DNA of 64,000 nucleotides from contig JAGFNQ010005673.1 of NCBI GenBank assembly GCA_024364735.1, positions 62,001 to 126,000 of the forward strand. The letters are read 5' to 3'. Position 1 is the stretch's first letter; each line of letters opens with the position of its first letter. The notes under the pieces are model-generated. The model was not told the DNA's origin. It did no database searches and saw only the letters and a list, made by a program, of their open reading frames with translations. This stretch comes from Boesenbergia rotunda. Taxonomy: Eukaryota > Streptophyta > Magnoliopsida > Zingiberales > Zingiberaceae. Below, one piece after another: positions 23,902 through 34,703 of this stretch. The position numbers and the translations under genes were made by a program.

Positions 23902-25133
23902 GAGGAGGGATACTGGGTAGAGTGGTACGAGTCCACATCCTATAGAGTGAGGCTGGAGACTCTACAAGTGGCCTGTGAGGCTTATGACATTCCGGCCGAG
24001 ATGACGGTGGTGATCCCTAGGATGGACCAATCGCTTGTAGAACCTCCTCTAGGCTTCTTTACCTTCTTCCTAGGATAGGTAGAGTTAGGATTTTGTTTCC
24101 CTATCCCCCCCCCTTTCTTCATGAGCGTATCCTCCTATTTTGACATTCCTCTCCACCAAATGGCTCCCAACGCCTTCACTCAGATGTGCGAGATGTACAT
24201 CATCTTTAAACTCTTTGACATCCCTCTGACCCCCCCCCCCCCCACCTTTTCCATTTCTTCTTTATTCCGATTGGCTCACGAGGGATATTTAGCTTTACAA
24301 TGCGTCTCAGCCATAAGTTCTTAGGAGGGTTTCCTTCTTCTCATAAAGGGTGGAAGGAGCGGTTTTTCTTCATTCGACTACCCTACCATCCTTTCAATCC
24401 ACATTGCTAGATGGAGAACCTGCCTGTTCCCCCAGAACTAGGGAACTTTCAACAGGATCCCGCCTACCAGCGAGCCAGGAGCCTTCTTTCTGGCATGGAA
24501 TTCGGCGGCCCGGGTCTGGTACATAGTGATGACCTCATATATCGAGCGGGCCTTAGCCCTAAAGTCACCCACATCAGCCCCAACCTCGGTAAGTTTGTCA
24601 TTTCCATCAATGCCCATTAATTCTAACTGATGTTGTATTGCTTGTCTATTGTAGAGGAAATCATGCTCTCGAGGGCGATGAATCGGCTTATCAAGTGGGA
24701 TGAAGCCAACAAGGAGGCCCTGGATCCCCCTCCAGCCCCTATCACCTCGCCCTCTGCCTCGGCCGAGACCTCGGAGGAGACTGTCGAATCGTCCGGCAAG
24801 CACGCAGCATTGCAGCGAACAGAGGCTCCTGTCGTGCCTTAGACGACTGCCGACCAAGGGACTCCGGAGCTGTCCATCGACCCGGAGACCGACGTCCCTT
24901 CGGAGACCGACCTGCCTCCTGTTATCGTCAATACGGGAGAGGCCACGGAGAAGTTGGCATCTCCCGCTGACCCACACCTGCCTAAATTCTCCAGGTGGCA
25001 AAAGAGGAAAGTCGCGGAAGACCGCATGCCGAGACGGAAGAGGTTGCGCCACATCGATCCCAGCAAGCTCCCCTCTATCCCTGAGGAGGGCATCCCCATC
25101 TCTGATGATGAGGACACTGTCCCCCTATCTTAG
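23902..25133 (+). pseudogene. Tat antisense gene: putative gypsy-type transposon protein
   Basis: A plus-strand protein, antisense to the Tat element, in several frame blocks. 23902-24074 reads EEGYWVEWYE ... FFTFFLG. 24120-24325 holds FDIPLHQMAPNAFTQMCE and later FRLAHEGYLALQ. 24320-24588 holds GFPSSHKGWKERFFFIRL and later PAYQRARSLLSGMEF. 24655-25133 is a Ser/Pro/Glu-rich tail ending DDEDTVPLS. This resembles the plant domain named 'putative gypsy type transposon' (Transposase_28). A 66-nt intron (24589-24654, GTAAG...GTAG) rejoins the frame exactly. Damage: a TAG at 24840-24842, frameshifts near poly-C runs (24105-24114, 24230-24243), and separation from the leader ATG at 17864 by a nested element. 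Its role is unknown; extra antisense genes in Tat elements have been described. Confidence 0.72.
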
Positions 25134-25159
25134 CATTTCCAGCAGACTACCACTCCATA

Positions 25160-25243
25160 CACTGTCCCCCTATCCCGACCAAGCCTACTCACCTCGGGCA
25201 TCCACAGCACCGCGAGATAGTAGGGTTTTAACCACTCTTGGTC
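25160..25243. repeat. First part of an ~84-bp tandem repeat, downstream of the antisense gene
   Basis: One unit containing CCAAGCCTACTCACCTCGGG and CGAGATAGTAGGGTTTTAA. The array continues at 26911 after the LTR insertion. Confidence 0.8.
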
Positions 25244-25248
25244 AGGCA

Positions 25249-26905
25249 TGTTAGTAGGAGCCCTAGAGTCAATTATATGATGATTGACTAAGGACTTTTT
25301 GTATCATATTCTATCATTAATAAAGTCATATTTTGGTTATTATATTTACATTATACTTGTGTCAAATAACTAAGTATAATAATGTCCTTCGGTAGTAAGT
25401 TCTTATCAACATCATATCGATTGGTTGAATCGATAGTGAGATAATGTAGAGAACACTATACTAAACCATTTCTAGTCAAGCATTAATATTCGAGGATAAT
25501 ATTAATGCATGCAGACTAGCATGTAGGTCAATTGATGACTTGAGCTCACAAGTCATGGATATGTGATATCAAGTTGACACATGAGTATACATTAGAGAAT
25601 GTGTACTGAATTGACCCACCATGAGAAAGTTTCATAGATTGTCATATGAGTGTCATAAACTTTCTCATGTGACTATTAATATGAATAGTCCTTAGACCTA
25701 AAGTCACTATGGTTCCCTACATGAGGAATTATGTACTTTGGTATCGTCAAACGTCACTCATAACAAGATGGACTATAAAGGCGATCACTGGGTATGTAAT
25801 AAATCATGCAGAGGTGAGTGATGTAGATGAGATCTATCCCTCCCATATGATGGGAGTGATATCTGTGGGTCGCTTGATCGAGTAAGACTACTAAAATGCA
25901 TAGTCATGCTCAAATGAGTCAATATGAGATATTGAGTTTATTTGTTTGAGTGAGTCTACTCGGGGATCGAAAAACACAAAGATTGATCGAGGATGACACG
26001 ATCTATACCTCATTGGTCAATCTAGATATCAAGGATAGAAGGACAAGGTCATACATTATCCTAGTCACGGAGGTTAAGTCGGATCTCGACTTTCTTGTTA
26101 CTTGGGTAGCAATGATGCATTGCTAGATGTCACTCATTGCTTATGTGTCTAAAGCGGTTTAGACACATTGCCAACGTTACGAGAACCTATTGAGTCACAC
26201 AATAAGGACAAGATGCTTCGGGAGACTTAGTCGGGAGCTCGGGAGGCTTGTCGGGAACTCATGAGTTATTAATTCATTAAAGTGTTTAATGAATTAATAA
26301 TTAAGGAAAAAGGAAAAGTCTCTCGTCATTCAATGAAGAGAAGTTGAAGAGCCACATGAGAAAATGTGCTCTTTATTAGCTTTAATGAAGGGAAGCTAAA
26401 GGGACAAAAACCTCTTCATATTTATGGGATGAGTATAAAACAGGGTCTAGTCATTTTGGATGGGAAGGTTTTCTCCCCCCCCCCTCCCTTCCTCTCTTCT
26501 TCCTTTTCTCCCTCTTGGCCGAAACCCTTTATTTTGGGTTCTTGGTGCTTTTGTGAACTACCTCTAGTTGCTAGCACAACTAAGGTAGTTCTTCTCCGGA
26601 GTTGAAAGATCGTGTCCGTGTGGATACGCATAGAGACATGGGTGCTTGAACGTGCAAGAGATCTGACATACCTTGGACGAGCGAGATAAACGAAAGGGCA
26701 TGCATCAAAGGTATATCTATGAGATAAGTAGTTATAGATCAGCTTTATACGAGTTTTCTTTCGCATGGATCGCTCGAGGGATCTTGTTTCTGCTGCGGGT
26801 TTTGTGTTTATGTCGCCAAGAGATCCCTACAGCAGTATCAGAGCCACTTGCGAAAGATCGTACAAAGTTTCATACACTTTTATATGTTGCCGAGAGATCC
26901 CTACA
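25249..26905 (+). mobile_element. Near-solo LTR with primer site and a second LTR tail
   Basis: Begins TGTTAGTAGG and ends GATCCCTACA, with perfect duplications AGGCA (25244-25248 and 26906-26910). The LTR proper ends GATCCCTACA at 26831 and is followed by GCAGTATCAGAGCCAC, a copia-type primer site with one or two changes. About 55 bp later the same LTR ending (CGAGAGATCCCTACA) appears again. So this is one full LTR, a few tens of bases of interior, and only the last bases of the second LTR. A pyrimidine-rich, C-run region is at 26475-26520. No gene is present. Confidence 0.88.
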
Positions 26906-26910
26906 AGGCA

Positions 26911-27150
26911 TCCACAGCACCTAGACCTAGCCTACTCACCTCGGGCATCCGCAACACCGCGAGGTAGTAGGGTTTTAATAGCTCTCGGACAGGCATCCGC
27001 AGCACCCAGACCAAGTCTACTCACCTCGGACATCCGCAGCTCCACGAGGTAGTAGGTTTTTAACTGCTCTTGGTCGGGCATCCGCAGCACCCAGACCAAG
27101 CCTACTCACCTCAGGCATCCACAGCACCACAAGGTAGTAGGATTTTAGCA
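26911..27150. repeat. ~84-bp tandem repeat, continued
   Basis: Three further units of CATCCGCAGCACCCAGACCA ... ACTCACCTCGG ... GAGGTAGTAGG. They lie in the Tat element between integrase and antisense gene. Tandem repeats in this position are frequent in Tat elements. Confidence 0.85.
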
Positions 27151-27293
27151 GGCAAGTATTCGGTGTTCTTCGAGTTATATTTAATTTGCTCCATTATTTA
27201 TTGAACTGCAAGGCAGTGCCAACAGAAATACAAGCTTTATGAAAACAACTCAACATCTCATCGAGTACGATAAGGTCGGAGATGATTGGCATG

Positions 27294-27391
27294 TCATGGC
27301 CTCTCCAACCCCTTACCTTTGTCATCCTCTAGATAGTAGCTTCCTCCTGTGAGCTTTCTGGTGATGATGTAGGGTCTGTCCCACTGAGGCT
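27294..27391 (-). pseudogene. Tat integrase, C-terminal end
   Basis: The minus strand reads PQWDRPYIITRKLTGGSYYL then EDDKGKGLERP, the conserved tail after the integrase core (typical form: trp, gly-pro-tyr, then gly-xxx-tyr-xxx-leu). It directly continues the frame that stops at 34704, across the nested element 27397-34698. Confidence 0.85.
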
Positions 27392-27396
27392 CCAAT

Positions 27397-28939
27397 TGTT
27401 GGTGCAAGTTGCATAAATGATGTTCTCCTTTAAGTGTTTTAATGTTTGACAATACACTTAAGTTAGTGATACAATGAACAGACAAAGGGGAGCAAAAGAG
27501 GAATAACCAAAGTGGAAGAAAAGTCCTAGTTAACCTAGGCACTAAGACCTGGTGAGTGAAGCTGGGCACTAAGACCTGGTGAGTGAAGCTGGGCACTAAG
27601 TCCTGGCAAGGGCTGGGAAACGAAGACCTGCTCGGAAGGTGGGCACTAAGTCCTGGTCGGGGACTGGGCAAGAAGACCTGGCCGAGGGTTGAGCACCGAA
27701 GACCTGGTTCGGGGAATTGGGCACGAAGACCTGGCCGAGGGTTGGGCACCGAAGTCCTGGACTTAGGGTTTGGGCATGAAGTCTTGGTCCGAGGGACTGA
27801 GCAACTTAGCTGAGCGATGACTAAGGACAGGAGTAGAGACGAGTCAGGGTTTGGGCGTCTCGAGGTCCGGAAGTATCGGAAGTTAAGCAAAAGTCCACCC
27901 AAAGGACTGGGTGACAACCGTCTCCTGAAAGGAGTAGGTGGAAGGCGCGTTCTCGAGGGTGGGAACTTACGCCGGTTCGACCTAGGGTTTTGTGGAAATT
28001 CGAAGTCCGAACCATGTCCTTAAGGCTAATATTGTATGTATATGTGCTTTGTGTTTGTGTATCTTGCAGGTACCAAGATTGGAAGACAAAGCAAGAGAAA
28101 CAGGCTGGAGGCCCTGAAGCAGGGCGCCCCCATCATCCAGGGTGCCCCCATCAGTGGGGGCGCACAAAACAAAGAAGAAAAAGTGGCAGTAAAGTGTTGA
28201 AGGCAGAATAGGTGTCAAGCGGGGCGCCCGGAGCGTCCAGGGCACCCGGGTTCAAAGCTGTTATGTTGTTTCGAGATCGAAACACAAGATAAACCCTTCA
28301 CAAGGGCGCCCGGAAGGTTCGGGGTGCCCTGGTCAAAGGTTTTATCAGCTGCAGCGAGGTCGACACGGGGATAAGGTTTGACTGGGTTTATCAGGGTGCC
28401 CCCGCCGTCCAGGGCGCCCCAGAAGTGCTATAAAAGGGGCTTCAACCCCTCTGCTTCAGACACAACTGCTGTAAGACATTCTGATCATTCTAACCGACGA
28501 CAACACGCTAAAGACGAGGTTCTACGACCGGGAGGCTCCAGGAGGAAGTGCGCGGCACTTCGGAGGTCCAGATCGGCCGAGTTTCAACTTTGTTTTGTTC
28601 GGTTTGCATTTAATTTTCCGTACTTAATTTTCTGTACTTGTGCTTGTACTTCTACACTGTAAGACGGGTTTTCTCCGCCTCCGGAAATTCTGGAAAGGAG
28701 ACCAATAGTGGACTCACGCCGAATACATAGGCCTTGGACGTACTGACCCTGGGGGGTTGGGAACCAAGTAAATAAATCCCGCTGTGTCCCTGTGTATTGC
28801 TTTTATTTTGTTTATCTACTTTTCCGCTGTGCTACTAATGTTCTAAGTTCAGAACGATCCGAATTTTTCTATGAAGTTTCCGCGAGAGTTTTTCACGGTC
28901 GATATTCACCCCCCCTCTATCGACGGCACCGGTCCTACA
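27397..28939 (+). mobile_element. 5' LTR of the 27397-34698 element
   Basis: 1543 bp. Contains the GGTGAGTGAAG units (27550-27597), a CTTGGTCCGAGGGA block, a TATA box CTATAAAAGGGG (28429-28440), TATTCACCCCCCC and the CGGTCCTACA end. TTTGTGTATCTTGCAGGTAC (28054-28073) resembles a 3' splice site. Confidence 0.9.
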
Positions 28940-29047
28940 ATTGGTATCAGAGCCGAGCCGCTCTTCACCGGACTAATCGCCGATGGAGCAACGACGCCAG
29001 GAGTTGAGGGGGAGCCCAGGGGTGAATCAGGTACATTTTAATTTTAA

Positions 29048-30142
29048 ATGTCAAATTTTAAATTCCATATTATATGCTTCACATGCAGGGAGAGAGGGCA
29101 CTATAAAAATCAGTGCCCTACTCGTAAGATTCGGTCTACATCACCGGCGGCAAAAGGGGTACCAGCGCCAGGAGTCCGGAAAAACAAAGATCACGTACAA
29201 CGCTTCAAGTGCCGAAAATACGGACACTACAAAAACAAATGTCCGGCGAAGGTACGGAAAATTTATGTTTCAAAAATTTTACAAATTCCTGCACTGTCTT
29301 GTGATAATTTAGTTAATTTTCCTGATAAATTAGATTTACTGCACAATAGAATTAATATCTTGCATGTCAAATTAGAAAATGCAGATATGACTAAAATATC
29401 AGAAATTAATTGTTTAATTCAGAATATCAATTCAGTAATTTCTAAAATAAATTATCATAATTTTAATTATGATAAAATTAATTCTGATAATTTTAATTCT
29501 GATAAAATTAATTCTAGTAATTTTAATTTTGATAAAATTAATTCTGATAAAATTAATTCTAATAAAATTAATTCTAATAAAATTAATTCTGATAAATTTA
29601 ATTCTGATAAAATTAATTTTGGTAATTTTAATTCTGATAAAATTAATTCTGATAATTTTAATTCAGATAAAATTAAACCTAAGGATAAATTTGAATTCAA
29701 ATTCGAAAATCTTAAGGATAATTCGAAATTCAAATTCGAAAACCTTAAGGATAATTCTAAAGATAACCCTGAAATTATTGAAAATCTTGAGGATAAAGAT
29801 GATTTTGTTGAAAATATTCTTGAGGATAACAAAGATAAAATTCTCCTAGATGATAACTTAATTATAGATAATGCTAAAGAGTATTATAAAACCTTAACTA
29901 GTGGCCCATTTTACTCTACTTACTGTGAGGATATTGAAAGATCTAATCTTAAGGAGGATATGGAACTATCTAAGATCAAGACCATAATTAATAAAAATTA
30001 CAAAGGTTCAAATAAATCTGAATTGTTAGAAAATTTTAAAAAGATAGATAAAGATGAAGCAGAAATTTTCGAAATAATGGAAATGATGAACTCAAATCCA
30101 CAATTATTAATAAAACAAATTAATTCAAATAATTCAAATTAA
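29048..30142 (+). CDS. Gag fragment with zinc knuckle and an Asn-rich repeat
   Basis: The frame (364 aa) opens close to the primer site and begins at once with a zinc knuckle, CFTCRERGHYKNQC (C-x2-C-x4-H-x4-C). A second knuckle (KCRKYGHYKNKC) has lost its first Cys. The capsid (UBN2) part of gag that normally precedes these is absent. Residues about 130-220 are a tandem repeat of DKINS and DNFNS pentapeptides (15 nt units), then two FEFKFENLKDNSK-like units and an acidic C-terminus. The element is otherwise non-coding. Whether this protein is made is unknown. It could bind RNA through the remaining knuckle, but it could not form particles by itself. No ATG is positioned earlier in this frame. 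Confidence 0.6.
   Translation: MSNFKFHIICFTCRERGHYKNQCPTRKIRSTSPAAKGVPAPGVRKNKDHVQRFKCRKYGHYKNKCPAKVRKIYVSKILQIPALSCDNLVNFPDKLDLLHNRINILHVKLENADMTKISEINCLIQNINSVISKINYHNFNYDKINSDNFNSDKINSSNFNFDKINSDKINSNKINSNKINSDKFNSDKINFGNFNSDKINSDNFNSDKIKPKDKFEFKFENLKDNSKFKFENLKDNSKDNPEIIENLEDKDDFVENILEDNKDKILLDDNLIIDNAKEYYKTLTSGPFYSTYCEDIERSNLKEDMELSKIKTIINKNYKGSNKSELLENFKKIDKDEAEIFEIMEMMNSNPQLLIKQINSNNSN
29440..29680. repeat. 15-bp coding repeat in the gag fragment
   Basis: About 15 units of the type GATAAAATTAATTCT, some as GATAATTTTAATTCT. All indels keep multiples of three, so the frame stays open, which suggests expansion while the frame was under selection or by unit-wise slippage. Confidence 0.9.
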
Positions 30143-30480
30143 TTCAATTAATTCAAATAATTCAATTAATTCAAATTAATTCAATTAATTCAAATTAATT
30201 CAATTAATTCAAATTAATTCAAATTAATTCAATTAATTCAAATAATTCAATTACTTCAAATTAATTCAATTAATTCAAATAATTCAATTAATTCAAATTA
30301 ATTCAAATAATTCAATTAATTCAAATAATTCAATTAATTCAAATAATTCAATTAATTCAAATAAATTCAATTAATTCAAATTAAATCTTAATTTAATTCA
30401 AATTAAATCTTAATTTAATTCTAATTAAATTCAAATTAAATTATTAAAATCAAATTAAATTAAAATCAAATTAAATTAAA
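30110..30480. repeat. AATTCAA-type low-complexity array
   Basis: Repeats of TTAATTCAAATAATTCAA in 17-22 bp units follow the gag stop directly and grade into AATTAAAT-rich sequence up to about 30780. The last gag codons (INSNNSN) already belong to this repeat. Confidence 0.88.
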
Positions 30481-30780
30481 TTCAACTAAATCTTAATTAA
30501 TTTCGAATTAATTAAATTCGAATTAAACCTTAATTAAATCTCAATTAAAATCAATTAAATCTTCAAACAAATTCAATTTAATTCAAATAAACTTAACTAA
30601 TTCAATTTACTTCAAATAAGTTTAGCTTTAATTAATTCAATCTTAATTAAATCAAATTAATCAATTTCAAATTAATTTAAACTTCAATTAATTCTTAATT
30701 AACTTGAATCCAAATAAATTTTAATAACTTAAACTCGAACTAAACTAAAACCTTACTCAAACCGCAACAATTAATTCAAT

Positions 30781-33145
30781 AAAACTAAATATGTCAAAGT
30801 GGGTTGACATATTCGCGGGTTCACACGACATGTATCAAATCAGGAATTTGATACATTTTTAGAAACTCAAATAAAATGATTTGAATTGTTTGACTCATGC
30901 ATTATTGTCATGCCATGCATTTGCTACTTCTTTTAAATATATGACATGTCATTCATATTTAAATTTTATGCATATATTAGAACGGCTATAGGAAAAAAAA
31001 TAATTGAAACTTAATCAACCTAGTATTGGGTGGCGGTGAGATGATAGTACGTTAGGGAAGCCTCTTCTAATAAGGTCAAGTATACACTACTTGGTCTCTT
31101 TAGATTGGTGAAACTAGCCAAAGCTACCAATCCAAGACCCAAACTAGTTAGACCAGAATTTTTCAAAAAGTAATTTTGAGAATGAAATTTCATTAAAAGG
31201 TTTGTCAAGGAAAGGGTTGATGATCCAATAAGGCTACGGCCAAAGAAGGCCTAGTGCCTCGCCAAGACCTGGAAGCCAACTTTTGAAATTCAAATTCAAA
31301 TTATTCTTTGTCAAATTCAAATCTAACACAAGCTTCAATTAAATCTTAGAATTAATAATAAATTAAGAAAAATGATTCAAGCATCTCACAATACACCTAT
31401 AAGGCAACCATGCTTGTTGTATTGAGACATCTAGAATGGGTGAGATGTTAAGGACTAATTAATTGAAAAATATTTTTCAAAATTGATAGAATATTTTGCT
31501 AAAAATATATTTTCAAAATAGTGCTTCAACATAATAATGTTTTTATGGAATTCATGTTTGTCTGATTGAATATACATATTATATGTTTTCAAAAATTATA
31601 TCTTTTTAAAATTGTTTGACTCACTCAATTAGACACAAGCCTCTTAGGACAACACTAAAGTTCCTTAAGACACTTAGATAGAGTCAAACGGTATCGGGTA
31701 TAGGGGGAGTGGTTTATTCTTTTTCAAAAAATTGTCCTTGAAAAACCACTATCTTTTAAAATGGTTTTCGAAGACCGGGCTTTAAACACTATTACTTATA
31801 TTTTTCGAAAACTATGTCGGATAAATTACCTTAATTTCAAAATATGTTTCGAAATTTCAAAATACATTCAAAGAGTGTGCTTTGTCTTGTTTGATTTTGA
31901 TAAACCCTAATGACACAGATGAAGGTCCACTTCATAAACTACAAGGACTCCTAGGATGGGTCAGATTTAGGGGGAGTCTGAATCAATCTTCTGAAAAAGT
32001 TTTTTTGGTAATTAACTGTTTTGAAATTATTAGATAATTCCTTTGATTTGAATCAAACCTTAAGACTCAGAGGAAGAGTACTTGTGGTCAACAAGCTTCC
32101 CAGGACTGGGTCAAGTTTAGGGGGAGGTCAAATTAAAAGAATTATTGAATACTTCAAATGTTTTCATGCGCGGTATTTTCAAATCTTGCTAAAAACATAA
32201 GTATTCGTTCAAAACACTATCATCTTTGTCTTAAAAATACCAGTATTTTCAAAAATTCATCTGGTTTTGATCAATTTTGAAAAAAAAATGTTTATCTTGA
32301 GTTTGGAAAATCTTCCAGGACACTTAGGAAAATGTCCTTGTAGTCAACAAGGTTTCCTATGATTGTGTCAAACTGGAAGATAAACCAAATCTATTATCAA
32401 AAACTTATTCAAAATGTACTTACAATCTATTATTCTATTTTTCAGAATTTGTGTGACTTATGAAATTATTTTGATATTTACTTGAGTTTGAAAAATTTCT
32501 AGGACACTTAGAAAAATGTCCTTGTAGTTAATAATGTTTCCTAGGATTGTGTCAGACTGGAAAAGAAACCTAGTCAAGTAAAAATATTATGTTTTCAAAA
32601 TGCATAATACTTTTCAAAAATTACTTATTATTTTTCAAAGTCTCATCTTTTTCAAAAATAGCTAGTACTTGCAAAATTTGTATTTTTCAAAATATCTTTC
32701 AAAAATGCATCATATCCTTCAATGTACTTGCACCTTTCAAAACTCACAATATTCTTTCAAAAATACAGTATTGTTTAAGTTTTCTAAGATCAAAATACGT
32801 AAATACTTAGTTTTATGCTATGCCTTCAAAAATTTATACTAAGTATCTTCAAAAGAACCAAATATTCTCATTATTGGCGCAAGTATTTCTGGTGATTTTT
32901 TTGATGTATGATAAAGGGGGAGAGGTGTGTGCTTAAGTTAGAAAATTTTTTCGGTTTCCCTCTTACCAAAGGACCATTTAATCAAAATGTTTTTCAAAAT
33001 GGGAGAGAATGAAAGTTAGAAATTTTTTTATTTTTCCCAGACGATCAAAAATATATTTTCAAAACTAAGGTCATTTTTTAGTTTGATCCCAAGGATAGTA
33101 TGTTAGCCCCTTAAACCAATCTAACTTAAGTTATTGTCAAACATC
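30781..33145 (+). other. Non-coding interior with diverged ~190-bp repeats
   Basis: No gene seen. Between about 31640 and 32580 a module recurs at least four times: a GACACTTAG(A/G)AAAATGTCC-like part, then AGTCAACAAG-type and CCTAGGATTGTGTCA-type parts. GTTTAGGGGGAG or similar follows in some copies. The rest is AT-rich with many TTTTCAAAA words. Confidence 0.6.
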
Positions 33146-33159
33146 AAAAAAGGGGAGAT

Positions 33160-34698
33160 TGTTGGTGCAAGTTGCATCAATGATGTTCTCCTTTAAGTGT
33201 TTTAATGTTTGACAATACACTTAAGTTAGTGATACAATGAACAGACAAAGGGGAGCAAAAGAGGAATAACCAAAGTGGAAGAAAAGTCCTAGTTAACCTA
33301 GGCACTAAGACCTGGTGAGTGAAGCTGGGCACTAAGACCTGGTGAGTGAAGTTGGGCACTAAGTCCTGGCAAGGGCTGGGCACCGAAGACCTGCTCGGAA
33401 GGTGGGCACTAAGTCCTGGTCGGGGACTGGGCAAGAAGACCTGGCCGAGGGTTGGGCACCGAAGACCTGGTTCGGGGAATTGGGCACGAAGACCTGGCCG
33501 AGGGTTGGGCACCGAAGTCCTGGACTTAGGGTTTGGGCACAAAGTCTTGGTCCGAGGGACTGAGCAACTTAGCTGAGCGATGACTAAGGACAGGAGTAGA
33601 GATGGGTCAGGGTTTGGGCGTCTCGAGGTCCGGAAGTATCGGAAGCTAAGCAAAAGTCCACCCGAAGGACTGGGTGGCAACCGTCTCCTGAAAGGAGTAG
33701 GTGGAAGGCACGTTCTCGGGGGTGGGAACTTGCGTCGGTTCGACCTAGGGTTTTATGGAAATCCGAAGTCCGAACCAAGTCCTTAAGGCTAATATTGTAT
33801 GTATATGTGCTTTGTGTTTGTGTATCTTGCAGGTACCAAGATTGGAAGACAAAGCAAGCGAACAGGCTGGAGGCCCTGAAGCAGGGCGCCCCCATCATCC
33901 AGGGTGCCCCCATCAGTGGGGGCGCCCAAAACAAAGAAGAAAAAGTGGCAGTAAAGTGTTGAAGGCAGAATAGGTGTCAAGCGGGGCGCCCGGAGCGTCC
34001 AGGGCGCCCGGGTTCAAAGCTTTTTGCTGTTTCGAGATCGAAACACAAGATAAGCCTTCACAAGGGCGCCAGAAGGTCCGAGGTGCCCTGGTCAAAGGTT
34101 TTATCAGCTGCGGCGAGGTCGACGTAGGGATAAGGTTTGACCGGGTTTATCGGGGCGCCCCCGACGTCCAGGGCGCCCCCAGAAGTGCTATAAAAGGGGC
34201 TTCGACCCCTCTACTTCAGACACAACTGCTATAAGACATTCTGATCATTCTGACCAACGACAACACGCTAAAGACGAGGTTCTACGACCGGGAGGCTCCA
34301 GGAGGAAGTGCGCGGCACTTCGGAGGTCCAGATCGGCCGAGCTTCAACTTTGTTTTGTTCGGTTTGCATTTAATTTCCCGTACTTAATTTTCTGTACTTA
34401 TGCTTGTACTTCTACACTGTAAGATGGGTTTTCTCTGCCTCCGAAAATTCTGGAAAGGAGACCAATAGTGGACTCACGCCGAGTACATAGGCCTTGGACG
34501 TACTGACCCTGGGGGTTGGGAACCAAGTAAATAAATCCCGTTGCGTCCCTGTGTATTGCTTTTATTTTGTTTATCTACTTTTCCGCTGTGCTACTAACGT
34601 TCTAAGTTCAGAACGATCCAAGTTTTTCTACGAAGTTTCCGCGAGAGTTTTTCACGGTCGATATTCACCCCCCCTCTATTGACGGCACCAGTCCTACA
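33160..34698 (+). mobile_element. 3' LTR of the 27397-34698 element
   Basis: 1539 bp, colinear with 27397-28939 with a few percent differences by eye, including TATA box (34189-34200) and the CACCAGTCCTACA end (one change from CACCGG). Confidence 0.9.
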
Positions 34699-34703
34699 CC
34701 AGC

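Larger units (their letters stand above)
27397..34698 (+). mobile_element. SIRE-like LTR element with a gag remnant, in the Tat integrase
   Basis: Two LTRs (27397-28939 and 33160-34698), a primer site TGGTATCAGAGC (28942-28953) and a purine tract AAAAAAGGGGAGAT (33146-33159) define a complete structure. Flanks CCAAT (27392-27396) and CCAGC (34699-34703) match at 3 of 5, both changes being transitions. Removing the element makes the Tat integrase read on. The 4.2 kb interior holds a gag fragment with a zinc knuckle, a long AT repeat and about 2.3 kb of non-coding sequence. The capsid part of gag and all of pol are missing. Confidence 0.88.

Noticed and set aside
24438..25254. Long minus-strand and alternative-frame ORFs (up to 204 aa)
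   Set aside because: They are shadows of the GC-rich tail of the Tat antisense gene. The plus frame with the exact intron rejoin is the one that resembles a known domain.
29031..29088. Possible intron (CAG/GTACAT ... ACATGCAG) at the start of the gag fragment
   Set aside because: Splicing there would remove the two cysteines of the zinc knuckle CFTCRERGHY, so the unspliced frame is more likely the relevant one.
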